This document shows positions 1 to 8,653 of a DNA stretch of 64,000 nt, one piece after another (the stretch's first letter is position 1; every line of letters starts with the position of its first letter). This DNA comes from Marinobacter arenosus (lineage in GTDB: Bacteria; Pseudomonadota; Gammaproteobacteria; Pseudomonadales; Oleiphilaceae). The notes beneath the pieces were generated by a model. It saw only the letters and a list, made by a program, of their open reading frames with translations. It was not told where the DNA came from and did not search any database. The position numbers were made by a program, and so were the translations under genes. The stretch covers positions 1,302,001 through 1,366,000 of the forward strand of contig NZ_JAHVAO010000001.1 of assembly GCF_019264345.1 (NCBI RefSeq). Direction: 5' to 3'.

Positions 1-832
1 GCTCGGCGACCCGGTAGAGCGTCAGGATCTGTGAGGTCATGGCTTCCAGCCGCTCATTCTGGCGCAAGATGCTGGCGACCAGTTGCTCGTCGGCACCGCC
101 GTCACTGGCCAGTTCAATGGCAATTCGCTGCCGGGTGAGCGGCGTCCTCAGATCATGGGAAATATCCCGCAACAGGTGTTTCTGTCGCTCAAGCAGGCCG
201 CACAGGCGCTCGGTCATGGCATTGAAGGCGGTGGCAAGCTGGCCCACCTCATCCCGGCGCCGGGCGATGTCGTCGCTCACCCGCAGTTCCGTGTTGCCAC
301 CGGCAATCCGCTGGGCCGTGCTTTCCATGTGCTTCAGTGGCCGTGAAACGAAACGGGCAATCCAAAAGCACGCGAGGGTAATCAGCACGAAAGCCAGTCC
401 CATCTCGATAAAGCGGAAAAACTTCGGATCCAGCCAACCCTCACCGTTGACCCGGGGCCAGGCGACGAGCTGGTAACCATCAGCCACGTCGATCACCGCG
501 GGTTTCTGGGGGTACCAGCCGGACTTCATCCGCTCCCGGATGGACGACGGCAAACGCTTGTCGTCGTCCAGCTCAATCAGGATCAGGCGCAGTTCCAGCC
601 GTTTCCCCTGTTCGCGCAAAAAACGCCAGGCATCGCCACGCCCCTCGGTTTCACGAACCCTGATAGCTTCCAGCCCCAGATCCCTCAGACCGACCTGGCG
701 CTCTATCGCCTGCCGCTCCCGATCCAGCAGCGTACGGGTTGCCAGGCTGCTGGCCACCACGGTGACCGCCATCGCCAGCCAGATGGACAGGAAAATCCGC
801 CAGAACAGGGGAAACATCGGGCGACGGCTCAC
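1..832 (-). CDS. CpxA-like sensor histidine kinase (C-terminus cut off by window edge)
   Basis: Inner-membrane sensor kinase of a two-component pair. The visible 277 codons show a basic N-terminus and first membrane segment (about residues 8-28), a short periplasmic stretch, a second membrane segment (about 143-165), a HAMP linker, and a dimerisation/phosphoacceptor helix with the H-box SHDLRTPLTR, His at about residue 226. The ATP-binding domain lies beyond position 1. The GTG start at 832 overlaps the regulator's stop codon by 4 bases (GTGA), so the two are translationally coupled; an in-frame ATG at 817 is the alternative. Assignment to CpxA rests on the partner regulator and the CpxP-like neighbour, not on the sensor domain itself, which is short. 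Confidence 0.85.
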   Translation of the reverse strand, partial: MSRRPMFPLFWRIFLSIWLAMAVTVVASSLATRTLLDRERQAIERQVGLRDLGLEAIRVRETEGRGDAWRFLREQGKRLELRLILIELDDDKRLPSSIRERMKSGWYPQKPAVIDVADGYQLVAWPRVNGEGWLDPKFFRFIEMGLAFVLITLACFWIARFVSRPLKHMESTAQRIAGGNTELRVSDDIARRRDEVGQLATAFNAMTERLCGLLERQKHLLRDISHDLRTPLTRQRIAIELASDGGADEQLVASILRQNERLEAMTSQILTLYRVAE

Positions 833-1515
833 ACGGGCACCCGATAGCTGTATCCCAGCCCCCGAACCGTCTCGATCCGGGGCGGATCCTCATTACCCAG
901 CTTTCGGCGAAGATTACTGATGTGCATATCCAGGGTGCGGTCGTAGGCCTCGAGCCGCCGCCCGAGCGCCCACTGCATCAGGTCGGTTTTTCGCACCACG
1001 CTGCCGGCATGGGCCAGCAGAACCTGCAGAACCTCGTACTCGGTGGCGGTCAGATCAAGAACGACGCCCTGTTGGAGGATACGCCGGTGCCCCGGCTCAA
1101 CCCGCAAGTCGCCGTAGACCCGCGCGGCGTTCACCTCGGTCTTCTGGTCCCAGGCTATCCGGCGCAGCAGCGCCTGCAGTCGGGCAACCAGTTCTCTCGG
1201 GTTGCAGGGTTTGGGAATGTAATCGTCAGCCCCCACTTCAAAGCCAACAATACGGTCGGTCTCGTCACCGCGGGCGGTCAGGAGTACCACCGGCAGATGG
1301 GTCGCGGCGCGCAACTCCCGCAAGACCTCCAGCCCGCTGATGTCCGGCAGCATGATGTCCAGCACCACAATGTCACAGTCCTGCCCGAGGGCCAGAGTCA
1401 GTCCGTCCTGGCCGTTAGCCGCCTCGCGAACCGTAAATCCCTGATTGGTCAGGTAGCGGGCCAGTAATTCCCGCAATTCGTCATCGTCTTCTACCAGCAA
1501 CACCCGGTTTTGCAT
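829..1515 (-). CDS. cpxR: OmpR-family response regulator, CpxR-like
   Basis: 228-aa transcription factor phosphorylated by the adjacent kinase. Receiver domain residues 1-115 with acidic pocket D10/D11, phosphoacceptor D53 in VVLDIMLPD, and the switch lysine in ADDYIPKP; winged-helix DNA-binding domain about 130-228. The stretches TARGDETDR, RELVARL, LLRR and DRTLDMHISNLRRKL closely follow E. coli CpxR. I place the start at the ATG at 1515 because the longer upstream extension has no receiver homology. Divergent from a CpxP/Spy-like gene, which is the E. coli cpx arrangement. The gene name is an inference from sequence memory plus synteny; OmpR-family assignment is secure. Confidence 0.85.
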   Translation of the reverse strand: MQNRVLLVEDDDELRELLARYLTNQGFTVREAANGQDGLTLALGQDCDIVVLDIMLPDISGLEVLRELRAATHLPVVLLTARGDETDRIVGFEVGADDYIPKPCNPRELVARLQALLRRIAWDQKTEVNAARVYGDLRVEPGHRRILQQGVVLDLTATEYEVLQVLLAHAGSVVRKTDLMQWALGRRLEAYDRTLDMHISNLRRKLGNEDPPRIETVRGLGYSYRVPV

Positions 1516-1583
1516 CGTCTGTCTCCGTATTGGCTGACTGAAGTCTAACACGCAAGCTCCAAGTCGCTGATTCGGTCCATTTT

Positions 1584-1601
1584 CCTTTGCAGAACCTTTA
1601 C
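1584..1601. promoter_or_regulatory. Candidate CpxR binding site (direct repeat, 11-bp period)
   Basis: Two heptamers, CCTTTGC (1584-1590) and CCTTTAC (1595-1601), repeat with an 11-bp period. Read on the minus strand this is GTAAA, six bases, GCAAA, close to the known CpxR box GTAAA-N5-GTAAA. It lies about 95 bp upstream of the CpxP/Spy-like start and about 70 bp upstream of the regulator start, so it could serve both divergent genes. Confidence 0.55.
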
Positions 1602-1694
1602 ACAGCGCTGACATCCGTTGACGGGTGGCAGCGCTACCATAGCGGCGAATCACACCCATTACCGCCTCTGCGGTATGCAAACTGAGGAACGACT

Positions 1695-2054
1695 ATGAAC
1701 ACACGCAAAAACGCCCTCATCAGTGCCGGCATTCTGGCCTCTGCCCTGCTCGCCGCGAGCCCGTTTGTGCTCGCAGACCATCATGGTGGCAACAAGCAAG
1801 GCGGCCATTACGGCAAACCCAACATGGAAGAGCTGTGCGAACACTTTCGCGAGGGCAAGGGACGTTTTAACCACGAAGAGCGCGAGGCCAGAATGGACGC
1901 CCGCTGGTCGGAGATGGCCGAGCGACTGGAACTGACCGAAGAGCAGCTCGAGACCTGGGAGGAAATTCGACAGGAAAAACGTGAAAAACACGAGCAACGT
2001 CGGGCGAAGTGGGAGGAGAAACTGCAGGAACGCTGCAACTCCGTGGAGCAGTGA
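1695..2054 (+). CDS. CpxP/Spy-like periplasmic stress protein
   Basis: 119-aa exported protein. Signal peptide about residues 1-27 (basic MNTRKN, hydrophobic core, cleavage after VLA). The mature part is highly charged and almost entirely helical, with an LTEEQ motif inside RLELTEEQLETW that corresponds to the LTxxQ motif of the CpxP/Spy/CnrX group, followed by a lysine/arginine/glutamate-rich helix. Family members are periplasmic chaperones or signalling inhibitors of the Cpx sensor. It is shorter than E. coli CpxP (about 166 aa) and has one LTxxQ motif rather than two. Start at the first ATG after GAGGAACGACT. Divergent from the CpxR-like gene, consistent with feedback on that system. Confidence 0.75.
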   Translation: MNTRKNALISAGILASALLAASPFVLADHHGGNKQGGHYGKPNMEELCEHFREGKGRFNHEEREARMDARWSEMAERLELTEEQLETWEEIRQEKREKHEQRRAKWEEKLQERCNSVEQ

Positions 2055-2111
2055 TCAAAGACCGGGTTCTGTCGTATGGTATCGGGGTAGCCCAAAGGAG
2101 CCTCCCGAGCC

Positions 2112-3290
2112 ATGCCCGAACCCGGACACTCTTTCCCTTCTGTTTCCCTGACGGTTGAAACCTGTCAGTCCATCGAGGACATTTCCCGCCCGGACTGGGA
2201 GCGACTGGCCGGCCGGGATAACCCGTTTTTGCGCTATGAGTTTTTCCAGGCACTGGAGCGCTCCGGATGCACCAGCGCAGAGACCGGGTGGCAACCCAGC
2301 CACCTCGTGTTCCGCGCCGCCGGCGAACTGGTTGGCGTCGCACCGGCGTACCTGAAAACGCACTCCATGGGCGAGTATGTGTTCGACTGGGCCTGGGCGG
2401 ACGCGTATCAACGCCATGGCCTCAACTACTACCCCAAGCTCCTGATGGCCATCCCCTTTACACCGTCCCAGGGGCCCCGGTTGTTGCTGGACCCCGGGCT
2501 TCGACAACACCTTCGAGCGGGTCAGATCTCAGAGCTGCTGGACACTTTGATCACCCAGTTGGGCGCCCACTCCTGGCACCTCCTGTTTCCCGATGCGGCG
2601 GACCAGTCGTTACTCGTTCATGACGGGGAGCTGCACCGCATCGGCTGCCAGTTCCACTGGCATAATCGGGACTACGGCTGCTTCGATGACTTTTTGGCGC
2701 AATTGACCTCCCGCAAGCGGAAATCGATCCGCCGGGAACGCCGCCAGGTGTCGGAACAGGGCATTACCTTCCGGCGGCTCCGGGGGCGCGACATACCCGA
2801 TCATGCCCTCTCCGCCTTCTACGTCTTTTACCAGGCCACCTACCTGAAACGCGGCCAGCGCCCCTATCTGAACCGGTCGTTCTTTGAGCAGGTGCGGGAA
2901 TACCTCCCCGATCATCTGCACCTCGTGATCGCGATCCGGGACGGGGAAATGATTGCCGGAGCCCTGTTCCTACAGGGGACGGAGACGCTGTATGGTCGCT
3001 ACTGGGGCTGCCTCGACGAGTACAATCACCTGCATTTCGAGACCTGCTATTACCAGGGTATCGAGCTGGCCATCGAGCTCGGGCTGACACTCTTTGACGC
3101 CGGCGCCCAGGGCGAGCACAAGTTGGTGCGCGGTTTCGAACCCGAGCTCACCCATTCCTGGCATGGTATCCAGCATCCGGGATTCCGGGAGGCTATCTCG
3201 GCCTTTACCGAGGATGAAGCGCAACAGGTCACCGGGTATTACAAGGAGGCACTTTCGCTCCTGCCATTTAGACAGCGCAACGGTGATTAG
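2112..3290 (+). CDS. DUF482 family GNAT-fold protein (COG3146)
   Basis: 392-aa cytosolic protein of the DUF482 family, which has a duplicated GNAT-like (acetyltransferase/FemX-like) fold. Recognisable family stretches are NPFLRYEFFQALE near the N-terminus, the RKRKSIRRER segment about residue 200, YQATYLKRG about 240 and FDAGAQGEHKLVRGFEP near residue 330. Length fits the family (about 380-400 aa). The biochemical role is not established; older annotations suggest a link to peptidoglycan. The start is supported by an AAAGGAG ribosome-binding site ending about 10 bases upstream. Stands alone between the Cpx locus and an unknown membrane-anchored gene. Confidence 0.8.
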   Translation: MPEPGHSFPSVSLTVETCQSIEDISRPDWERLAGRDNPFLRYEFFQALERSGCTSAETGWQPSHLVFRAAGELVGVAPAYLKTHSMGEYVFDWAWADAYQRHGLNYYPKLLMAIPFTPSQGPRLLLDPGLRQHLRAGQISELLDTLITQLGAHSWHLLFPDAADQSLLVHDGELHRIGCQFHWHNRDYGCFDDFLAQLTSRKRKSIRRERRQVSEQGITFRRLRGRDIPDHALSAFYVFYQATYLKRGQRPYLNRSFFEQVREYLPDHLHLVIAIRDGEMIAGALFLQGTETLYGRYWGCLDEYNHLHFETCYYQGIELAIELGLTLFDAGAQGEHKLVRGFEPELTHSWHGIQHPGFREAISAFTEDEAQQVTGYYKEALSLLPFRQRNGD

Positions 3291-3341
3291 CTTCTATACT
3301 GAAAGTCCAACGCAATATTTTTTGCAAAGGGATTCAACGCC

Positions 3342-4013
3342 ATGGAAACGGACCCACTTCTGAGCGTTCTCAACGGCCCACAGTTCCCGCTGCTGATGGC
3401 TGCCGTCGCTTTGGTGGTCGGCCTCGCCGCCCTCTGGGCAGCATCAAGCGCCAAACGGACCGCCAGCCGGGAGGTCGAAACGCTTCGGCAACGGACCGGC
3501 GCCCTGGGCCGGGAGATGGACGAGCTTCGCGTCGGTCACTTCAACGGACCGGACCAGAACAACCCGGGCTATTCCGGCTCCGACGCCGACGCGGCCAAAT
3601 ACCAGGCCGAGAAGGAGGCCTACGACCAGATCTGGCCACAGCTCTGGCAACTGCACGACCGACTCGGGATGTTTCTTCGAGCCGTGGAAAACGGAGAGTC
3701 GGCGGGCGATCTCCGCCTCGAGGCCCGGAACGCGGCGCTGGAAGCCCGTAGCCTGCTCAACCGGTACCGCCCCTTCTGCAGCGAATCGGTGGACGAACTG
3801 GTGACCCGCTTGATCGATACCGAAATCAAGGCACACCTCGCGGCCTGCCAGCACCTGGACATGTCGAAGGAGGTATCGGGATCGGCGTCCGATCACGAAC
3901 GACGCGTGTTGCGGGACAAGTGCCACGCCCTCTATGACGGCGAAGCCCGGGACCTGATGAACCGCCTTGCCGGTGCCATCCGGCACCGGGTAATCAACGT
4001 CAGCTATCCTTGA
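3342..4013 (+). CDS. Unknown protein with one N-terminal membrane anchor
   Basis: 223 aa. I do not recognise the family. One membrane helix at about residues 15-34 (PLLMAAVALVVGLAALWA) is followed by a basic heptad-rich stretch that may form a short coiled coil and then a mainly helical soluble domain with three cysteines. The topology suggests anchoring to the inner membrane with the soluble part in the cytoplasm. Ribosome-binding site AAAGG about 12 bases before the ATG. Its last 14 bases overlap the end of the dodecin gene on the opposite strand. Confidence 0.65.
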   Translation: METDPLLSVLNGPQFPLLMAAVALVVGLAALWAASSAKRTASREVETLRQRTGALGREMDELRVGHFNGPDQNNPGYSGSDADAAKYQAEKEAYDQIWPQLWQLHDRLGMFLRAVENGESAGDLRLEARNAALEARSLLNRYRPFCSESVDELVTRLIDTEIKAHLAACQHLDMSKEVSGSASDHERRVLRDKCHALYDGEARDLMNRLAGAIRHRVINVSYP

Positions 4014-4215
4014 TACGGAACCCCACCTTCATAACCACCTGATAATGGCCAACCTTGCCATCGACGATGTGGCCGCGGGTTTCCACCACTTCGAACCATT
4101 CCATGTTGCGGAGACTCTTGCCACATTCCTCCAGGGCATTTTCAATGGCGTTCTCGATGCTTTTGCGCGACGATCCGACGATTTCGACTTTTTTGTACAC
4201 ATGATGATCGGTCAT
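4000..4215 (-). CDS. Dodecin family flavin-binding protein
   Basis: 71 aa, the usual dodecin length. Dodecins assemble into hollow dodecamers that bind and buffer flavins. The sequence has the family pattern: VYKKVEIVGSS, a single helix SIENAIENALEECGKSL, then WFEVVETRGHI and a final strand YQVVMKVGFRI. The tryptophan (residue 39) corresponds to the residue that stacks on flavin in known dodecins. Single gene, convergent with the upstream unknown gene. Confidence 0.88.
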   Translation of the reverse strand: MTDHHVYKKVEIVGSSRKSIENAIENALEECGKSLRNMEWFEVVETRGHIVDGKVGHYQVVMKVGFRIKDS

Positions 4216-4365
4216 AACGCCACTCCTCTCTCTTCACTGACTGTTACCTTGAGCCTAGAAGACAAGCGGAACCCCGGCAAACTCGCGCTGTCCAGAACGG
4301 ATCCGGCGACAGGGCCATGTCGTACCGACTAGAATTAAAGCACCCAACCTATCCGGAACCCTGAT

Positions 4366-5136
4366 ATGAAGCGTTTCCTGAAGTACACCGCCTGGCCCCT
4401 GGCCGGCCTGTTCCTGTTACTGGTGGGGCCGGTACTGCTGGCCACCAGCAGCAGCCTCCAGGGCGCAGAAAGCTGGCAAACCGCCAGCCGGGAGAGCGCC
4501 GGAATTGCCCCCCGGCCGGCGCAGCATGAAGACGCGATCATCCAGGTCTACGGTGCCCGGGCATGGAGCTGGCGTGGTTATTTTGCGGTCCATACCTGGA
4601 TTGCCACCAAGGAAAAGGGAGCCGACGCGTACCGGGTTCACGAAGTCACCGGCTGGCGCACTTACGTGGTCAACTCCCGCCCCGGCGAGCCTGACCGCCA
4701 CTGGTACGGGGCCCGACCCGAGCTCTATGCGGACATTCGCGGAGCCGACGCGGAAGCACTGATTCCGGCGATTTACGAGGCGGTGGAGAGTTACCCATAC
4801 CCAACCGAATACGAAGCCTGGCCGGGACCGAACAGCAATACCTTCATTGCCTGGATAATCCGGGAGGTGCCGGGTCTTGAGGTGGCACTGCCCAGCAACG
4901 CCATTGGCAAGGATTACCTGGGTAGCAAGGTGGTGGCGGAGGTGCCCGGCGGGGCCGGTTACCAGGTCTCCCTGGGCGGCTACTTCGGCCTGCTGGCGGG
5001 GGTTCGGGAAGGGCTGGAGCTGAACATCCTGGGCCTGTCGCTCGGGGTTAATCCCATGGCCCTGGGCATCAAATTGCCCGGTATCGGGGAACTGGCGCTG
5101 CGCAACACCAATCCGATGCCGGACACAGCCCCGTGA
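4366..5136 (+). CDS. DUF3750 family protein
   Basis: 256 aa with a hydrophobic N-terminus (about residues 7-28) that is either a signal peptide or membrane anchor. Family hallmarks seen: VYGARAWSWRGYFAVHTWI, YRVHEVTGWR, and the segment WPGPNSNTFIAWIIREVP about residue 160. The conserved His, Asn and Trp residues and the NSNTF segment make an enzymatic fold plausible, but no function is established. The C-terminal region is rich in glycine and hydrophobic residues. Convergent with azlD; 19 bases separate the two stop codons. Confidence 0.75.
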   Translation: MKRFLKYTAWPLAGLFLLLVGPVLLATSSSLQGAESWQTASRESAGIAPRPAQHEDAIIQVYGARAWSWRGYFAVHTWIATKEKGADAYRVHEVTGWRTYVVNSRPGEPDRHWYGARPELYADIRGADAEALIPAIYEAVESYPYPTEYEAWPGPNSNTFIAWIIREVPGLEVALPSNAIGKDYLGSKVVAEVPGGAGYQVSLGGYFGLLAGVREGLELNILGLSLGVNPMALGIKLPGIGELALRNTNPMPDTAP

Positions 5137-5155
5137 AGTGGACGCCGGCAGGCGT

Positions 5156-5467
5156 TCAGGTCAGATAACGTACCAAACCGGCCGCCGCGATCCCGGCGGC
5201 AATCGCCGGCAGGGGCTTCCTGAGCGCCAGCATGGTGACGGTGGTGACCGACAACGCCGCGATGGCCCCCAGATCCCCGGCGAACGCCATGGGCACCACA
5301 ATGGCGATCAGCACAGAACTGGCCATGGTGTTGATGAAGCTCTCAATCCGGGGGCTGATCCGCACGAACGACATGATGAACACGCCACCGAACCGGGTCG
5401 CCAGGGTGACGACCGTCATGATGGCAATCAGGGCAAGAACGCCGGCCGTGGTGGTTTCGATCGTCAC
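5156..5467 (-). CDS. azlD: AzlD family small subunit of branched-chain amino acid exporter
   Basis: 103-aa membrane protein with three to four hydrophobic segments. The segments ATRFGG and IESFINTMASSVLIAIVVP fit the AzlD family, which works with AzlC to export branched-chain amino acids and their analogues. GTG start at 5467 overlaps the azlC stop by 4 bases (GTGA), so translation is coupled and the two products are probably made in fixed ratio. Confidence 0.85.
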   Translation of the reverse strand: MTIETTTAGVLALIAIMTVVTLATRFGGVFIMSFVRISPRIESFINTMASSVLIAIVVPMAFAGDLGAIAALSVTTVTMLALRKPLPAIAAGIAAAGLVRYLT

Positions 5468-6201
5468 GCGGCGTCTCCTTCAGCCGCCGCCGAAACGGGT
5501 TTCTTGTCCAGCCAGAAGTAACCGATCACACCACCGGCCAGCGCTCCCACCACCACGTGGGTATTGGGCGGCAGCCATTTCCACGCGGCCAGGGAGGCCA
5601 GTGCGGCCACGGCCCAGGCGACCAGAACCCGTGGCGATTTCTTACCGCCCAGAGCCATGGCCAGCAGGAAGCAGCCGAGCACCATATCCAGGCCGAGGCT
5701 CTTCGGGTTCTGCAGCAGCCCCCCGAAATACACGCCCAGCCACGTGCCGACAAGCCACGCCAGCCAGAGCACCAGGCCACCGCCGAGGATCACTTCCAGG
5801 TTGCGCTTGCCATTCTGGTAGTCCTGGGCCGATACCGCCCAGTTCGCGTCCGTTAGCAGCAGAAGCAGGCCATAACGCTTGGCAGGCGGAACGTCTTTCA
5901 GCATCGGGTAGAGCGATGCCCCCATCAACAGATGGCGGGAATTGATGGCGAACACGACGGCAATCAGTGGCAGGATCGAGACCTCACTGCCCCACATATC
6001 CGTCGCCGCAAACTGCGAGGCGCCGGCAAACACCGTGGTGCTCATCAGGAGCGCTTCCAGTGGCAACAGGCCCTTCTGGGTCGCCGCCAGCCCAAAGGCA
6101 GCACCGAACGCCACCACAAACAACGAGATGGGAAGAAGCCGGACAAACTCCTGACGGACTCTTTGCGGCTGGATCTGATAAGAATAGGAAGCGACAGACA
6201 T
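5464..6201 (-). CDS. azlC: AzlC family large subunit of branched-chain amino acid exporter
   Basis: 245-aa inner-membrane permease. Hydrophobic segments begin at about residue 20 (LLPISLFVVAFGAAFG), and the family stretch FAGASQFAATDMWG follows at about 58. AzlC with AzlD forms a two-component permease that exports branched-chain amino acids. ATG start, first gene of a two-gene minus-strand operon. The leucine dehydrogenase and transporter 1.3-2.5 kb away may act on the same amino acids, but they lie in a separate unit on the other strand. Confidence 0.88.
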   Translation of the reverse strand: MSVASYSYQIQPQRVRQEFVRLLPISLFVVAFGAAFGLAATQKGLLPLEALLMSTTVFAGASQFAATDMWGSEVSILPLIAVVFAINSRHLLMGASLYPMLKDVPPAKRYGLLLLLTDANWAVSAQDYQNGKRNLEVILGGGLVLWLAWLVGTWLGVYFGGLLQNPKSLGLDMVLGCFLLAMALGGKKSPRVLVAWAVAALASLAAWKWLPPNTHVVVGALAGGVIGYFWLDKKPVSAAAEGDAA

Positions 6202-6300
6202 CAGAGGAAGCTAAGTCAGATCCCCCGGAACTCGTATAGGTGAATACCGAAGTCCGCCGCTTTTATCAGACTAAGGTCCTATCCGACAGGGCCGCACCAA

Positions 6301-6843
6301 TCAGTGGATGACGTGAACCCGGCCATCCCCTGCCGCAAAGGGATTGTTGAAACTGCTGCCCTCCCCCTGCAGGACGGCCTCGGGGTGGTTCTTCGTCATC
6401 AGCGCTTTCATCTGATCCACGTTCGCTTTCGGGGCATCCACCATGACCAGGTATTTCCCGGCTTCAATGTCCTTGTGGTAGCGGCGAATACGATAGTTCT
6501 CGGTGCCAATACCGCCAAACCCTCCAAGCCAGCCGCCAGCCAGGACCATAAACACACTCATGGCCACGAATGCGGACGCGGGCCAGTCCAGGCCGCCCCA
6601 CAACGCAAGGGGCAGAACAAAGGTCAGGGCGAACAACCCGCCAATCATGAGCCCCCGTTCCACAAACCGGGCCAGATCCGTCCGATCAAGCACACTGGCG
6701 GAGTGGAGCCGATGAGTGTAAAGGCCAGCCTCGTCCTTGCTGACAATGTGGAAACGCCAGTTGGTGACGCCTTCCTTGTGCAGGTCATCGGAAATACTTT
6801 CGACGCTGTCGATGGAATCGACCAGATAGAAAAGCCGTTTCAT
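6301..6843 (-). CDS. Unknown two-helix membrane protein with soluble flanks
   Basis: 180 aa. Residues 1-55 look like a small alpha/beta domain (MKRLFYLVDSIDSVESI, later WRFHIVSKDE), followed by two membrane helices at about 75-95 and 98-115 with a glycine-rich turn GGWLGGFGGIGTENY, then a C-terminal domain with a strand KYLVMVDAP. Similar proteins are sometimes labelled magnesium transporter, but I see no CorA or MgtE motif, so I do not assign a function. I start at 6843 because GGAGAGAGTT directly precedes that ATG; the longer frame upstream has no support. Confidence 0.7.
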   Translation of the reverse strand: MKRLFYLVDSIDSVESISDDLHKEGVTNWRFHIVSKDEAGLYTHRLHSASVLDRTDLARFVERGLMIGGLFALTFVLPLALWGGLDWPASAFVAMSVFMVLAGGWLGGFGGIGTENYRIRRYHKDIEAGKYLVMVDAPKANVDQMKALMTKNHPEAVLQGEGSSFNNPFAAGDGRVHVIH

Positions 6844-7049
6844 AACTCTCTCCTTCGCTCCGTCGGAGCGCGCCGCCACAGCTTTCTCCCCGAGTATAAC
6901 CCACCCCGGACGGACCGCCGGGGGCGGGCTGAAAACGATTCGCGCTAACGAGAACCGGAATATATCCATTTCCTATAAAAAATTTTCCCGCCGCACATGG
7001 CCTTGCAGCATTTTGCGTTAACCCGTCCCCATTGTTCATGTTTTGCGCA

Positions 7050-7080
7050 TTGACGTTAACGTAAAAAGTAACTAGTTTAT
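7050..7080 (+). promoter_or_regulatory. Candidate promoter overlapped by LiuR-like palindrome
   Basis: TTGACG at 7050-7055 is a good -35 element. The perfect 10-bp palindrome ACGTTAACGT (7053-7062) overlaps it, within TTGACGTTAACGTAA. A weak -10 (TAGTTT at 7073, or TTTATT at 7076) follows at 17-20 bp. Palindromes over a long spacer are typical of MerR-family control; LiuR, the MerR-type regulator of leucine/isovalerate degradation, recognises an ACGT-containing palindrome of this kind as I recall it. The downstream gene encodes leucine dehydrogenase. Confidence 0.45.
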
Positions 7081-7216
7081 TCCCAGTCCGGCCCCAAAAG
7101 GGTACTTCCTATCCGGAAACGCGGACCCCTGAAATCGACAAGCCGGCCACAACCCGGCCGACAACAACAAGACAGCCGCCCATGCCGAGATCCGGCCAGG
7201 TGGAGAGGATTTCAAC

Positions 7217-7384
7217 ATGTCAGATACAACGCTCCCCCCGGCGGGAGTGCGCCTCGCGCAATCGTGCCCGCCCAACGCCATCGACGTCTTCCGTTTCCAG
7301 AGGCCAGCCCGGCCCCGATTTTCGCTCCGCCATGATCAGCCAACGCAGGTCCCAGCCCGGTTTGCGGCTGACTGCTCCTGCTGA
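7217..7384 (+). CDS. Possible 55-aa leader or small protein
   Basis: ATG preceded at 7 bases by GAGAGGA, open for 55 codons and ending in the residues ADCSC. It has no recognisable domain, membrane segment or signal peptide and is rich in proline and arginine. It lies between the LiuR-like promoter and leucine dehydrogenase, so it could be a leader peptide. Third-position GC is only moderately high, and chance is a realistic explanation. Confidence 0.22.
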   Translation: MSDTTLPPAGVRLAQSCPPNAIDVFRFQRPARPRFSLRHDQPTQVPARFAADCSC

Positions 7385-7532
7385 TTTCTGGAAACGGTGA
7401 TAGCCAATCAGGAAGGACGCATCGCGCGCCCGACGTACCAACCAATCGCAATTAACGCGGTCTAACAACAAAACATCGGCTACCGCAGGCCCCACAAGGG
7501 TAGCGACAGCCAAGGAAGAAAGGTGAAACGCC

Positions 7533-8633
7533 ATGAACGTATTCAGCCATCCCGAGTTCGATAACCACGAGCACCTGTCCTTTTTCTGCGATCCGGAAAC
7601 CGGACTGAAAGCCATTGTGGCAATCCACAACACCTCACGCGGCCCAGCCCTGGGCGGCTGCCGGATGTTTCCCTACGCCACCGATGAAGCAGCGCTGCGC
7701 GATGTGCTGCGACTGTCCCGGGGCATGACCTACAAATCCGCGCTCGCCAACCTGGATCTGGGCGGCGGCAAGTCGGTCATTCTCGGCGATCCGCGCAAGC
7801 ATAAGACCGAAGCCATGCTCGAAGCCATGGGCAAGCATCTGGAGGGTCTGGGCGGCCAGTACATCGCCGCCGAGGATTCCGGCACCAGCGTTCCGGACCT
7901 CAAGGTCATGGGGCGCCACACCCAGCACGTTGCCGGCATTGCCGAGCGCATTGGCTTTGACGGCCAGCCCAGCAACGGCGACCCGTCACCCGCCACCGCG
8001 TATGGCACCTTTATTGGCCTCAAGGCCGCCGTCCGTCACAAGCTGGGACGGGACGACCTGACCGGCCTGAAGGTGGCCATCCAGGGCATCGGCAACGTCG
8101 GCTTCCGCCTGGCCAGGCACCTGAAAGAAGCCGGGGCGCAACTCTGGGTCTACGACATCTACGCTGAGAACATGCAGCGGGCAGTGGATGAACTGGGAGC
8201 CAAACCTGCTTCCGCGGAGGACATTCTGTTCCTGCCGGTGGACGTGGTTGCACCCTGCGCCATGGGCGCTGTGCTGAACGACGACAGCATTCCGCTTCTG
8301 AAGGCCCCCGTGGTGGCCGGCGCGGCCAACAACCTGCTCGAACGCGAAGACCACGATCAGGCCCTGAAAGACCGCGGCATCCTGTACGCCCCGGATTTTG
8401 CCATCAACGCGGGCGGCATCATCGATGTGTTCTACGAGCGTACCGGTGCGTCACCCGACACCGTGCGTGCCCACGTGGACACCATCGGCGACACCCTCAC
8501 GGAAATCTTCACCCGCTCAGAGCGCAGCGGTCGCCCGACCGGAGCTATCGCCAATGAGCTGGCCGAGGAGCGTTTCCGCAAACACGAGGGCCGGGGCAAT
8601 CCGGTCCCCGAACGCATGGCCCGGGCCGGGTAA
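7533..8633 (+). CDS. ldh: Leucine dehydrogenase (Glu/Leu/Phe/Val dehydrogenase family)
   Basis: 366-aa NAD-dependent enzyme that oxidatively deaminates leucine, valine and isoleucine to their 2-oxo acids, the first step of branched-chain amino acid breakdown. N-terminal catalytic domain with GPALGGCRM and the two lysines K68 (MTYKSALA) and K80 (DLGGGKSVI) at the same positions as in Bacillus leucine dehydrogenase; Rossmann domain from about 175 with [12 protein letters not shown]; the C-terminal part returns with [15 protein letters not shown]. Length is normal. Start chosen at ATG after AAGGAAGAAAGGTG. It is followed by a transporter gene after a hairpin, suggesting a shared or partly attenuated transcript. 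Confidence 0.92.
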   Translation: MNVFSHPEFDNHEHLSFFCDPETGLKAIVAIHNTSRGPALGGCRMFPYATDEAALRDVLRLSRGMTYKSALANLDLGGGKSVILGDPRKHKTEAMLEAMGKHLEGLGGQYIAAEDSGTSVPDLKVMGRHTQHVAGIAERIGFDGQPSNGDPSPATAYGTFIGLKAAVRHKLGRDDLTGLKVAIQGIGNVGFRLARHLKEAGAQLWVYDIYAENMQRAVDELGAKPASAEDILFLPVDVVAPCAMGAVLNDDSIPLLKAPVVAGAANNLLEREDHDQALKDRGILYAPDFAINAGGIIDVFYERTGASPDTVRAHVDTIGDTLTEIFTRSERSGRPTGAIANELAEERFRKHEGRGNPVPERMARAG

Positions 8634-8653
8634 CCCCCGGGCCCAACGTCTTT

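Larger units (their letters stand above)
6844..7532. other. 689-bp gene-poor region upstream of leucine dehydrogenase
   Basis: The longest stretch without a confident gene. It holds an AT-rich patch near 6958-6990 (possible promoter for the minus-strand gene), a 10-bp palindrome with a promoter-like -35 at 7050-7062, and one possible 55-codon reading frame at 7217-7384. The last 150 bases show nothing clear apart from the AAGGAAGAAAGGTG ribosome-binding region of leucine dehydrogenase. Confidence 0.6.
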
